Below, piece by piece: positions 17,177-24,761 of a DNA stretch of 64,000 nt (positions are counted from its first letter, which is position 1; the number at the start of each line of letters is the position of its first letter). This DNA is from Polaribacter huanghezhanensis. GTDB taxonomy: Bacteria; Bacteroidota; Bacteroidia; Flavobacteriales; Flavobacteriaceae. The notes under the pieces were generated by a model. The model ran no database searches. It was not told where the DNA came from and worked only from the letters and a program-made list of their open reading frames with translations. The stretch is taken from positions 992,001 to 1,056,000 of the forward strand of contig NZ_CP128595.1 of the NCBI RefSeq assembly GCF_030444335.1, written 5' to 3'. Both the position numbers and the translations under genes were made by a program.

Positions 17177-18049
17177 ATGGATTCTAAGAATCAAAAATGG
17201 ATATATTTAAGCATTCTCGCATTCGTTTGGGGAAGTTCTTTTATCCTAATGAAAAAAGCATTGATTGGATTAACACCAATTCAGTTAGGTGCTTTAAGAG
17301 TTTTAATTGCGAGTGTTTTTTTATTGCTGATTGGATTTAAAAGTATTAAAAAAATTCAAAGAAAACATTGGAAACACATTGTTTCTACAGCCATTTTAGG
17401 AACCTTTATTCCTGTGTTTTTATTTGCCTATGCTGTTAGTAGATTAGATAGTTCTATTGCTTCAATATTAAATTCTTTAACACCTTTTAATACTTTTATT
17501 GTTGGTGTTTTGGTATTTGGATTTACGTTTAAAAAGCAACAATTACTCGGAATTTTTATTGGATTAATAGGTACTGTAATCCTTATTTTAAAAGGTGCAG
17601 ATTTAAATCCAAATCAAAATTATTGGTTTTCTATTTTAATAATTATTGCGTCAATTGGATATGCATTTAATGTAAATATTGTAAAAAAGCATTTAGATGA
17701 TTTAAGTGCATTAAGTATTGTTGCAGGTAATTTTTTACTGTTGATTATTCCGTCGTTTTTGGTTTTATTAATGACTGATTTCTTTGCCACTTTTGAGTTA
17801 AATCAAACAAACATAAATTCTTTAGGATACACAACTATTTTAGCAGTTGTCGGCACCGGTTTTGCAAAAATTTTATACAATAAAATGGTGCATTTGGCAA
17901 CGCCAATATTTGCATCATCAGTAACCTATTTAATTCCGATTGTCGCTGTTTTTTGGGGAATTTTAGATGGAGAAAAATTAAGTTTAATTCAACTGTTTGC
18001 AGCAATTATTATTTTATTTGGCGTGTATTTGGTAAACAAAAAGAAATAA
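17177..18049 (+). CDS. EamA/DMT-family membrane transporter
   Basis: The 290-residue protein has ten predicted membrane helices arranged as two EamA repeats, with the typical opening WIYLSILAFVWGSSFILMKKAL and a Pro/Gly-rich second half. EamA proteins export amino acids or other metabolites; the substrate cannot be told from sequence. It stands alone between a divergent lipoprotein gene and the rplU promoter. Confidence 0.92.
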   Translation: MDSKNQKWIYLSILAFVWGSSFILMKKALIGLTPIQLGALRVLIASVFLLLIGFKSIKKIQRKHWKHIVSTAILGTFIPVFLFAYAVSRLDSSIASILNSLTPFNTFIVGVLVFGFTFKKQQLLGIFIGLIGTVILILKGADLNPNQNYWFSILIIIASIGYAFNVNIVKKHLDDLSALSIVAGNFLLLIIPSFLVLLMTDFFATFELNQTNINSLGYTTILAVVGTGFAKILYNKMVHLATPIFASSVTYLIPIVAVFWGILDGEKLSLIQLFAAIIILFGVYLVNKKK

Positions 18050-18108
18050 TTTAAAATTAACGCTCTGTAAACCTTAAAACTACCGCTAAAATTCGTTTAA
18101 TTTTGTTG

Positions 18109-18138
18109 TTGTGCATTTAAGAAAAAAACGTATATTTG
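18109..18138 (+). promoter_or_regulatory. Promoter of rplU-rpmA
   Basis: TTG at 18109-18111, a 19-bp spacer and TATATTTG at 18131-18138 match the Bacteroidota consensus very well. The leader to the rplU start codon is about 45 nt. Confidence 0.8.
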
Positions 18139-18188
18139 CACCCGCATTTTCACTAAGAAGATGTTTAATTTTACGCAAAACTAATAGT

Positions 18189-18701
18189 ATGTACGCAATC
18201 GTAGAGATAGCAGGGCAGCAATTTAAAGTAGCAAAAGACCAAAAAGTTTACGTTCATCGTTTACAAGGAGAAGAAGGATCAAAAATTTCTTTTGATAATG
18301 TTCTTTTAGTAGAAGAGAAAGGAAATGTAACTATTGGCGCCCCAGCTATAGAAGGAGCCACAGTAACGGCAAAAATCTTAGGTCACTTAAAAGGTGATAA
18401 AGTAATCGTTTTCAAAAAGAAAAGAAGAAAAGGATACAAAAAGAAAAATGGACATCGTCAGTTTTTAAGCGAGATTCAAATTGAATCTATCGCTGCATCT
18501 GGTGCTAAAAAAACAGCTAAAAAAGAAGCTGCTCCTAAAAAGGAAGCTGCTCCTAAAAAAGCTGAGGTAAAAGAATCAACAGCAACTGTTGATTATAGTT
18601 CAATGACAGTAGCAGATTTAAAAGCAGCAGCTAAAGAAGCAGGAATTAAAGGATATACTTCTTTAAAGAAAGCTGAATTAATTGAAGCTTTAACTAAATA
18701 A
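18189..18701 (+). CDS. rplU: 50S ribosomal protein L21 with C-terminal SAP-like extension
   Basis: L21 binds 23S rRNA in the large subunit. The start is ATG at 18189 (MYAIVEIAGQQFKV); an in-frame upstream ATG-like start would place coding sequence across the promoter and is rejected. Residues 1-105 are the L21 fold ending with KKRRKGYKKKNGHRQF. A Lys/Ala-rich linker follows, then about 40 residues (MTVADLKAAAKEAGIKGYTSLKKAELIEAL) that look like a SAP or Rho-N-type helical nucleic-acid-binding domain. The whole is 170 residues compared with about 103 in E. coli. rpmA follows by 26 bp. Confidence 0.95.
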   Translation: MYAIVEIAGQQFKVAKDQKVYVHRLQGEEGSKISFDNVLLVEEKGNVTIGAPAIEGATVTAKILGHLKGDKVIVFKKKRRKGYKKKNGHRQFLSEIQIESIAASGAKKTAKKEAAPKKEAAPKKAEVKESTATVDYSSMTVADLKAAAKEAGIKGYTSLKKAELIEALTK

Positions 18702-18727
18702 ATAACCAATTTTAAAACCATATAATC

Positions 18728-18988
18728 ATGGCACATAAAAAAGGAGTAGGTAGTTCGAAGAATGGTAGAGAATCAGAATCGAAACGTTTAGGAGTTAAAA
18801 TTTTTGGAGGACAAGCTGCAATTGCAGGAAACATTATCGTTCGTCAAAGAGGAACAACACACAACCCGGGAGAAAATGTATATATGGGAAAAGACCATAC
18901 ATTACATGCTAGAGTTGATGGAGTTGTACAATTCCAAAAGAAAAGAGACAATAAATCTTATGTTTCTGTTGAGCCTTTTGAGGTTTAA
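18728..18988 (+). CDS. rpmA: 50S ribosomal protein L27
   Basis: L27 reaches the peptidyl-transferase centre. The 86-residue sequence starts [20 protein letters not shown] without the cleaved N-terminal extension seen in Firmicutes and keeps the conserved [21 protein letters not shown] block. It forms the usual rplU-rpmA pair and ends before a strong hairpin terminator at 19012-19044. Confidence 0.97.
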   Translation: MAHKKGVGSSKNGRESESKRLGVKIFGGQAAIAGNIIVRQRGTTHNPGENVYMGKDHTLHARVDGVVQFQKKRDNKSYVSVEPFEV

Positions 18989-19011
18989 GAACATCAAGAT
19001 AAAGATATAAG

Positions 19012-19044
19012 CTCCCAAACATACATTTGTTTGGGAGTTTTTTT
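19012..19044 (+). terminator. Terminator after rpmA
   Basis: CTCCCAAAC and GTTTGGGAG form a perfect 9-bp stem with an 8-nt loop and a following T7 tract. The waaA start codon is only 28 bp beyond the T-run. Confidence 0.9.
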
Positions 19045-19072
19045 ATGCCTCATTTTTGTACATTTACTGCGT

Positions 19073-20380
19073 ATGAGATTTATTTATAATTTTACTGTTA
19101 TTCTAACAACTTTTTTGTTGTCGATTGTTGCCTTTTTTAATAAAAAAATAAGGCTTTTTGTCGATGGGAGAAAAGAAAGCTTTGATAAATTATCTATTTT
19201 AAAAAATACTGAAAAAGTAATTTGGATCCATGCTGCTTCTTTGGGTGAGTTTGAACAAGGAAGACCCATTATAGAAAAAGTAAAAGAACAATTTCCATCG
19301 CACAAAATTGTATTGACTTTTTTCTCTCCTTCGGGATATGAAATTCGTAAAGAGTATAAACATGCTGATGTTGTTTGTTATTTGCCAATGGATTCAAGAA
19401 AAAATGTTCGCAAATTTTTAGAAATTGTAAATCCGTCGATGGCAATTTTTATAAAGTATGAATTTTGGCCAAACTATTTATTCGGATTAAAAGAAAGAGA
19501 TATTCCAACGATTTTAATTTCTGGAATCTTTAGAAAAAATCAAATTTTCTTTAAACCTTTTGGGGGTTTTATGAGAAAATCTTTGAAAGCATTTGATCAC
19601 TTTTTTGTACAAGACGAAAGCTCACAAGAATTGTTAAAATCAATAAGCTTAAATAACGTAACGATAAGTGGCGATACACGTTTTGATAGAGTGTATGAAA
19701 TTTTACAACAAGACAATGCTTTAGATTTTATTACGGAGTTTAAAAACAATCAATACACAGTTGTTGCAGGAAGTACTTGGAAAGAAGATGAAGAGTTATT
19801 GGTGAATTATATCAATCAATCAGAAGGCGAAAAATTTATCATCGCTCCACACAATATTAATGCAAAAGAAATTGAGTTGTTAAAAAAAACCATCAACAAG
19901 AAAGTTGTTTTATATTCAGAGTACATAAAAAATGTCGGGTCGAGCGGAGTCGAGAGGTTTTGTCTTTTAGAGGTCTCGACTCCGCTCGAGGAGACAAAAT
20001 TATCATTAAAAGAGTATCATGTTTTTATTGTGGATACCATCGGAATTTTAACCAAAATATATGCAACTGCAGATGCTGCTTATGTTGGTGGCGGATTGAC
20101 AAAAAACGGCGTTCATAATGTGTTAGAACCGGCAACTTTTGGCGTGCCAATTGTCATTGGCCCTACGTATAAAAAATACAAAGAAGTTGTAGATTTGGTT
20201 GCATTAAAAGGGTGCAAAGTAATTGCCAATCAAAACGAATTTTCAACTATTTTTACAAAGCTAAATTCTGATAAAGAGTTTAGAGAGAAATTAGGAAAAA
20301 TAAATCAGAACTTCATAAAAAATAATATTGGAGCAACTGAAAAGGCGATAAAATATATCAATCAAAAAATAACGAATTAA
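19073..20380 (+). CDS. waaA: 3-deoxy-D-manno-octulosonic acid transferase
   Basis: WaaA transfers Kdo onto lipid A precursor at the inner membrane. Start ATG 19073 (MRFIYNFTVILTTF) is chosen because the longer frame runs back into the rpmA terminator. The 435-residue protein has an N-terminal membrane anchor, HAASLGEFEQGRP, the conserved IKYEFWPNYL and the C-terminal GGGLTKNGVHNVLEPATFGVP nucleotide-sugar region. Residues near 290-310 (NVGSSGVERFCLLEVSTPLEE) are encoded by a palindromic repeat element inserted in frame. The stop shares one base with the next start (TAATG). Confidence 0.95.
   Translation: MRFIYNFTVILTTFLLSIVAFFNKKIRLFVDGRKESFDKLSILKNTEKVIWIHAASLGEFEQGRPIIEKVKEQFPSHKIVLTFFSPSGYEIRKEYKHADVVCYLPMDSRKNVRKFLEIVNPSMAIFIKYEFWPNYLFGLKERDIPTILISGIFRKNQIFFKPFGGFMRKSLKAFDHFFVQDESSQELLKSISLNNVTISGDTRFDRVYEILQQDNALDFITEFKNNQYTVVAGSTWKEDEELLVNYINQSEGEKFIIAPHNINAKEIELLKKTINKKVVLYSEYIKNVGSSGVERFCLLEVSTPLEETKLSLKEYHVFIVDTIGILTKIYATADAAYVGGGLTKNGVHNVLEPATFGVPIVIGPTYKKYKEVVDLVALKGCKVIANQNEFSTIFTKLNSDKEFREKLGKINQNFIKNNIGATEKAIKYINQKITN
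19933..19996. repeat. TGTC...GACA palindromic element inside waaA
   Basis: The 64-bp unit has TGTC and GACA ends and a perfect 16-bp inverted repeat, TCGAGCGGAGTCGAGA (19940-19955) and its complement (19974-19989). A second nested pair TTTTGTCT/AGACAAAA lies at 19958-19965 and 19992-19999. It is read through in frame as part of WaaA. Confidence 0.85.
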
Positions 20381-20937
20381 TGGAATTTATCACACAGCCT
20401 TGGCCTTGGTATGTTGCCGGCCCGATGATCGCAATTGTATTGTTGTTGATGAATTACTTCGGAAGAGGATTCGGAGTATCAACAAATTTAGAAACATTTT
20501 GTACTATTGGTGGCGCAGGAAAAGCATCAGATTATTTTAAAAAAGATTGGAAAGAGCAAAAGTGGGGTTTGGTTTTTATTTTGGGAATTATTCTCGGCGG
20601 ATTTCTTTCTTCACATTATTTAGTAAACACAGAAAATATTGCAATCAATCCTAAAACAGTTTCAGAATTAACAGAATTAGGTTTTATAAATGCCGGACAA
20701 TCCTATCTTCCTGCTGAAATTTTTAGTACAGAAAACATCTTTTCTTTAAAAGGATTTTCCATATTAATAGGCGCTGGATTTTTAGTAGGGTTTGGAGCAC
20801 GTTATGCAGGTGGATGTACTTCTGGACATGCAATTACAGGATTAAGTAGTTTGCAATTGCCATCATTATTGGCAGTTATTGGCTTTTTTATTGGGGGTTT
20901 AATTATGACTTGGTTTTTAATTCCGTTACTATTTTAG
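20380..20937 (+). CDS. YeeE/YedE-family sulfur transport protein, half 1
   Basis: YeeE/YedE proteins move thiosulfate or related sulfur compounds across the inner membrane. This 185-residue protein has about five membrane helices and the signature FGARYAGGCTSGHAITG, whose cysteine is thought to relay substrate in TsuA-type transporters. It is half the size of a full-length YeeE and is followed by a second half-size protein, so the two probably make one transporter. The gene starts on the last base of the waaA stop codon and precedes moaA, where sulfur supply for molybdopterin dithiolene is a plausible but unproven link. Confidence 0.85.
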   Translation: MEFITQPWPWYVAGPMIAIVLLLMNYFGRGFGVSTNLETFCTIGGAGKASDYFKKDWKEQKWGLVFILGIILGGFLSSHYLVNTENIAINPKTVSELTELGFINAGQSYLPAEIFSTENIFSLKGFSILIGAGFLVGFGARYAGGCTSGHAITGLSSLQLPSLLAVIGFFIGGLIMTWFLIPLLF

Positions 20938-20944
20938 CGAATAC

Positions 20945-20974
20945 AAATGTCAGGTCGAGCGGAGTCGAGACCTA
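20945..20974 (+). repeat. Palindromic repeat half-element (copy identical to 26885-26914)
   Basis: This 30-bp segment begins AAATGTCAGG, contains the core TCGAGCGGAGTCGAGA and ends GACCTA. It is base-for-base identical to 26885-26914 inside moeB. It fills most of the gap between the two YeeE/YedE genes. Confidence 0.85.
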
Positions 20975-20992
20975 ATTGAAAAAACAAATAGA

Positions 20993-21406
20993 ATGAAAAA
21001 TATCAGATTTTTAGCAATTGGAACACTTTTCGGAATTATCTTAAGTAAATCAGAAGTGGTTTCTTGGTACAGAATTTACGAAATGTTTAAGTTTCAATCG
21101 TTTCATATGTTCGGAATTATTGGAAGCGCCGTTGTCATATCAATGGTTTTAATGCAATTGTTTAAAAAGGAAAAAATTAAGAACTTTAAAGGTGAAAAAA
21201 TCATCACTAAAGAAAAGAAAAAAGGATTGATTAGAACCTTAGTTGGCGGAACCATTTTTGGATTAGGTTGGGCGTTAGCTGGAGCGTGTCCAGGACCAAT
21301 GTTTGTGTTAATTGGTCACGGAATAACAAGTATATTTATTGTTCTTTTAGGAACAACAATAGGTGCATTTGTGTATGGATTATTAAGTGAAAAGTTGCCA
21401 AATTAA
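20993..21406 (+). CDS. YeeE/YedE-family sulfur transport protein, half 2
   Basis: This 137-residue inner-membrane protein has about four helices and the motif WALAGACPGPMFVLIG, with the conserved Cys-Pro-Gly seen in the second half of YeeE/YedE transporters (DUF6691 type). It lies 55 bp after the first half, separated only by a palindromic repeat, and 8 bp before moaA. Together the two halves should import reduced sulfur; the substrate is inferred. Confidence 0.85.
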   Translation: MKNIRFLAIGTLFGIILSKSEVVSWYRIYEMFKFQSFHMFGIIGSAVVISMVLMQLFKKEKIKNFKGEKIITKEKKKGLIRTLVGGTIFGLGWALAGACPGPMFVLIGHGITSIFIVLLGTTIGAFVYGLLSEKLPN

Positions 21407-21414
21407 TTGATAAA

Positions 21415-22407
21415 ATGAGCAAATTAATAGACAGTTTTGGAAGACAAATAAATTACGTTCGGTTAGCAGTAACCGACCGTTGTAATTTGCGGTGCCAATA
21501 TTGTATGCCTGCTCACGGAATTGAAATTGTGCCAAGAGAAGAATTGTTAACGTACAAAGAAATGTATCGTGTAATTCGTGTGTTAACAGAACTCGGCGTC
21601 AATAAAATTCGATTAACAGGTGGAGAACCCTTTGTGCGTAAAGGTTTTGTTGATTTTTTAGAAATGTTATCGTTCAATGATTTGTTAGAAGATATCAATA
21701 TCACTACAAATGGTGCGTTGATTTATAAGCATATTGAAACGTTGGAAAATCTTAAAAAAGTAAAAAACATCAATTTAAGTATTGATAGTTTACAGGCTGA
21801 TAAATTCAACGAGATTACACGCAGAAATGCATTTGATGCCGTTTTTAGAACCATGGAAGCGTTAGAAAAAAGCAGCATGAATTTAAAACTAAATGTTGTT
21901 GTACAATCTGGGATGAATACCAATGAAATCACTGATTTTGTTCGGTTGACAAAAGACAAAGATATTGCTGTCAGATTTATAGAAGAAATGCCGTTTAACG
22001 GAAAAGGACAACGCGAAATGCAAGAAGCGTGGAATTACAACAAGATTTTAAACGAGATAAAATCTGAGTTTGATATTACAGAAATTCAGTCAGAGAAATC
22101 ATCAACATCACGTAATTTCTCAATCGAAAATCATAAAGGTTCTGTGGGAATTATTCCTGCATTTACAAGAACAATTTGTGGTGATTGTAACCGAATTAGA
22201 ATTACATCAATCGGAACATTTAAAAACTGTTTGTTTGATGATGGTGTTTTTAATTTAAGAGATTTTATTAGAAACGGTGCATCTAATGACGACTTAAAAG
22301 AACTTTTTTTATCGTTGGTGAAAGAAAAACCAGAAAACGGTTTTATCGCAGAAGCAAACCGAACAAAAGGAAATGTTTCTGAAAGTATGAGCACCATTGG
22401 AGGGTAA
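21415..22407 (+). CDS. moaA: GTP 3',8-cyclase MoaA
   Basis: MoaA is the radical-SAM enzyme that starts molybdopterin synthesis by converting GTP to 3',8-cyclo-GTP. The 330-residue protein has the N-terminal 4Fe-4S motif C23-x3-C27-x2-C30 (CNLRCQYC), the SAM-binding RLTGGEP block, the second cluster motif CGDCNRIRITSIGTFKNC and the C-terminal GG dipeptide that completes the active site. The gene follows the sulfur transporter by 8 bp and leads the mo cluster. Confidence 0.97.
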   Translation: MSKLIDSFGRQINYVRLAVTDRCNLRCQYCMPAHGIEIVPREELLTYKEMYRVIRVLTELGVNKIRLTGGEPFVRKGFVDFLEMLSFNDLLEDINITTNGALIYKHIETLENLKKVKNINLSIDSLQADKFNEITRRNAFDAVFRTMEALEKSSMNLKLNVVVQSGMNTNEITDFVRLTKDKDIAVRFIEEMPFNGKGQREMQEAWNYNKILNEIKSEFDITEIQSEKSSTSRNFSIENHKGSVGIIPAFTRTICGDCNRIRITSIGTFKNCLFDDGVFNLRDFIRNGASNDDLKELFLSLVKEKPENGFIAEANRTKGNVSESMSTIGG

Positions 22408-22443
22408 TTCAATGTGAAAATGAATTAATAGAATAATGTAACA

Positions 22444-22471
22444 ATGTCTCCTCGAGCGCAGTTGAGAGGTC
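22444..22471 (+). repeat. Palindromic repeat half-element upstream of moeA
   Basis: The segment begins TGTCTCCTCGAGCGCAGT and ends GAGAGGTC. It is the left arm of the TGTC...GACA family, matching 25928-25953 apart from one base. Confidence 0.75.
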
Positions 22472-22506
22472 TTAATTATTATTTCAATAGAGAAAGCTTA
22501 AGTAAA

Positions 22507-22574
22507 TGTCATTCCTGCGAAGGCAGGAATCCATAAAAACTAAAAACAGATTCTCAATCAAGTTGGGAATGACA
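22507..22574 (+). repeat. 68-bp repeat element with GTCATTCC/GGAATGAC ends
   Basis: The element opens TGTCATTCCTGCGAAGGC and closes TTGGGAATGACA, with inverted termini and an inner GCGAAGGC-type hairpin. It lies immediately before moeA and creates a false N-terminal extension starting MSFLRRQESI, a well-known translation of this repeat type. Confidence 0.85.
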
Positions 22575-22580
22575 AAAAAA

Positions 22581-23870
22581 ATGATTTCAGTACAAGAAGC
22601 TTTACAAACAGTTTTAAACACAGCCCAAGATTTTGGCGTTGAGGAAATTTCGTTTATCAAATCTGTTGGTAGAATTTTAAAAGAAGACATCAAAGCGGAT
22701 AGAGATTTTCCGCCATTCAACAGAGTTTCTATGGACGGAATTGCGATTGATTTTAAAGAGTTTAGTTCTCGACTCCGCTCGAACAGACATTTGCAATTTA
22801 AAATTGAAGGAATTCAAGCTGCAGGAAGCGAACAAATTACATTGCAAAACTCAGAAAACTGTATCGAAGTTATGACCGGCGCTGTGTTGCCAAATAATTG
22901 CGATACGGTTATTCGATATGAAGATGTAGAAATAAAAAACGGAATTGCAACAATTATTATTAATGCAATTAATGATGGACAAAACATTCATATTAAAGGA
23001 AAAGACGGAAAAGTTGGCGATGTATTAATCAAACAAAACACTATGATTTCTGCTGCAGAAATTGGCGTTTTGGCAACCGTTGGAAAATCAACTGTAAAAG
23101 TTGCAAAACAACCCAAAGTGATGATTGTTTCAACGGGCGATGAACTGGTTGGCGTTGATGAAACTCCGTTAGCACATCAAATAAGAAGAAGCAATGTTTT
23201 TACGTTGGTTTCACTATTAGAAAGATTACACATTTCGTCAGAAATAGCAAATCTTACGGATGATAAGACGATTTTGAAAGAGAAGATAAAAGCGTTTTTA
23301 TCAACCTATGATGTATTGTTGTTTAGTGGCGCAGTGAGTAAAGGGAAATTCGATTTTTTACCAGAAGTTTTTGAAGAATTGGGCGTTGAAAAATTATTTC
23401 ATAAAGTGGCTCAAAGACCAGGAAAACCATTTTGGTTTGGTCGCGCAGCGTCTTTAAGTATTGAGCAAAATGCTGTTGATGGAAATGGGTTAAAACAGAC
23501 AGATAAACGTACTGAGAATAAATACCAGAAAAAGACAATTGTCTTTGGTTTCCCGGGAAATCCAATTTCTACATTTGTCAATTGTTTGGCGTATTTTTAT
23601 CCTTGGTATTATAAATCTGTTGGAGTTGATCAGCAAGAAGAAAATGCAATTTTATCAGAAGACGTTTCTTTTAAACCAAATCTAACCTGCTTTTTACAAG
23701 TAAAATTGAGCTATAGATTTGGCCATTTAATTGCAACCCCAATTAAAGGAAACGGTTCTGGAGATTTGGTAAGTTTGGTAAACGCAGATGCATTTATACA
23801 ATTGCCAGCAGATCAAATTGAATTTAAAAAAGGGGAGGTTTTTCCGATAGTAAACTATCGGAGTTTTTAA
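22581..23870 (+). CDS. moeA: Molybdopterin molybdenumtransferase MoeA
   Basis: MoeA inserts molybdate into adenylated molybdopterin. The start ATG 22581 (MISVQEALQ) is chosen because the longer frame (from 22506) translates a repeat element. The 429-residue protein has the N-terminal MoeA domain (DRDFPPFNRVSMDGIAI), the GIQAAGS and VMTGAVLPNNCDTVIRYED blocks, the MogA-like domain with STGDELV and SGAVSKGKFDF, and the C-terminal domain after FGFPGNPISTF. Residues around 65-71 (SSRLRSNR) come from an in-frame palindromic repeat arm. A second poorly conserved insert precedes FGFPGNP. Confidence 0.94.
   Translation: MISVQEALQTVLNTAQDFGVEEISFIKSVGRILKEDIKADRDFPPFNRVSMDGIAIDFKEFSSRLRSNRHLQFKIEGIQAAGSEQITLQNSENCIEVMTGAVLPNNCDTVIRYEDVEIKNGIATIIINAINDGQNIHIKGKDGKVGDVLIKQNTMISAAEIGVLATVGKSTVKVAKQPKVMIVSTGDELVGVDETPLAHQIRRSNVFTLVSLLERLHISSEIANLTDDKTILKEKIKAFLSTYDVLLFSGAVSKGKFDFLPEVFEELGVEKLFHKVAQRPGKPFWFGRAASLSIEQNAVDGNGLKQTDKRTENKYQKKTIVFGFPGNPISTFVNCLAYFYPWYYKSVGVDQQEENAILSEDVSFKPNLTCFLQVKLSYRFGHLIATPIKGNGSGDLVSLVNADAFIQLPADQIEFKKGEVFPIVNYRSF
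22764..22789 (+). repeat. Palindromic repeat right arm inside moeA
   Basis: TTCTCGACTCCGCTCGAA followed by CAGACA is the right half of the TGTC...GACA element, here lying in frame within the moeA coding region. Confidence 0.75.
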
Positions 23871-23905
23871 TTTTTAAATGTTTAGTTTTGAGTTAAAAAC
23901 AAGTT

Positions 23906-24262
23906 ATGAAAGAAAGTATCGTTCAAAAAAAGAGCTTTGAGTTTTCTTTAAAAATAATTACTCTTTATACAAAGCTACAAACAGAAAAAGAATTTATAAT
24001 TTCAAGACAACTTTTAAGAAGTGGAACTTCAGTAGGAGCAAATGTTGAAGAAGCATTAGCGGGACAAAGCAAGAAAGATTTCACTGTAAAAATGTCAATT
24101 TCGTCAAAAGAAGCAAGAGAAACTAAATATTGGTTGTGATTATTAAAACAAAGTGAACTAACATCAATAGATGTAAATTCCTTAATTTTGGATATTGATG
24201 AATTGATACGATTATTAACATCCATTGTTAAAACGTCTCAACAGAATCTAACTAAAAACTAA
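23906..24262 (+). pseudogene. Four-helix bundle protein (23S rRNA-IVP family) with internal TGA
   Basis: The reading frame from ATG 23906 gives a four-helix bundle protein (QLLRSGTSVGANVEEALAGQSKKDF, then SSKEARETKYWL), but TGA at 24137-24139 stops it. The same frame continues without further interruption as LLKQSELTSIDVNSL to TAA at 24260-24262, giving the usual length of about 118 residues. Family members normally read YWLRLL here, so one C-to-T change (CGA to TGA) explains it. These proteins are often encoded within or beside rRNA or as strays; this copy sits between moeA and moaC. It is broken or expressed as an 77-residue fragment. Confidence 0.85.
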
Positions 24263-24287
24263 ACATTTAAAACTAAAAACTATTTAA

Positions 24288-24761
24288 ATGGATTTTACAC
24301 ATTTAAATTCCAAAAACAATCCTAAAATGGTAAACGTTTCTGATAAGAAAATTACCAAAAGAGCAGCTACAGCAAAAGCAGCAATGTTTTTAGGAACAGC
24401 AATTATTTCTCATTTTACAAATGATGAATTGATTACCAAAAAAGGACCCGTTTTTCAAACGGCAATTATTGCGGGAATTCAGGCAGTAAAAAAAACCTCA
24501 GAATTGATTCCGATGTGTCACCCGTTATTAATTAATGGAGTAGATATTGATATTGAAATAGTAGATAATGAAAACATCGAAGTTTTTTGTACAGTGACTA
24601 TTGAAGGAAAAACTGGAGTTGAAATGGAAGCTTTAACGGGCGCAAATATTGCTTGTTTAACCATTTATGATATGTGTAAAAGCATTTCACAAAAAATGAT
24701 AATTAAAGAAGTGAAACTGCTAGAAAAAACTGGAGGAAAATCGGATATTAAGAATGGCTAA
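24288..24761 (+). CDS. moaC: Cyclic pyranopterin monophosphate synthase MoaC
   Basis: MoaC converts the MoaA product to cyclic pyranopterin monophosphate. The 157-residue protein shows the conserved blocks MVNVSDKKITKRAATAKA, IPMCHPL, GVEMEALTG, TIYDMCK and the C-terminal KTGGKSD, with active-site lysines in place. The start ATG 24288 fits the family length. Its end overlaps the mobA start by 8 bp. Confidence 0.96.
   Translation: MDFTHLNSKNNPKMVNVSDKKITKRAATAKAAMFLGTAIISHFTNDELITKKGPVFQTAIIAGIQAVKKTSELIPMCHPLLINGVDIDIEIVDNENIEVFCTVTIEGKTGVEMEALTGANIACLTIYDMCKSISQKMIIKEVKLLEKTGGKSDIKNG

Noticed and set aside
18111..18188. Longer start for rplU
   Set aside because: It overlaps the promoter TATATTTG; L21 starts at MYAIVEIAGQQ.
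19031..19072. Longer start for waaA
   Set aside because: It would begin within the rpmA terminator stem.
22506..22580. Extended N-terminus of moeA (MSFLRRQESI...)
   Set aside because: The segment is a repeat element with inverted ends; MoeA proteins begin near MISVQEAL.
23430..23560. Further repeat insertion near the end of moeA (AASLSIEQNAVDG...)
   Set aside because: The protein has extra residues there, but the DNA does not match any of the repeat families seen here, so I cannot call it an element.
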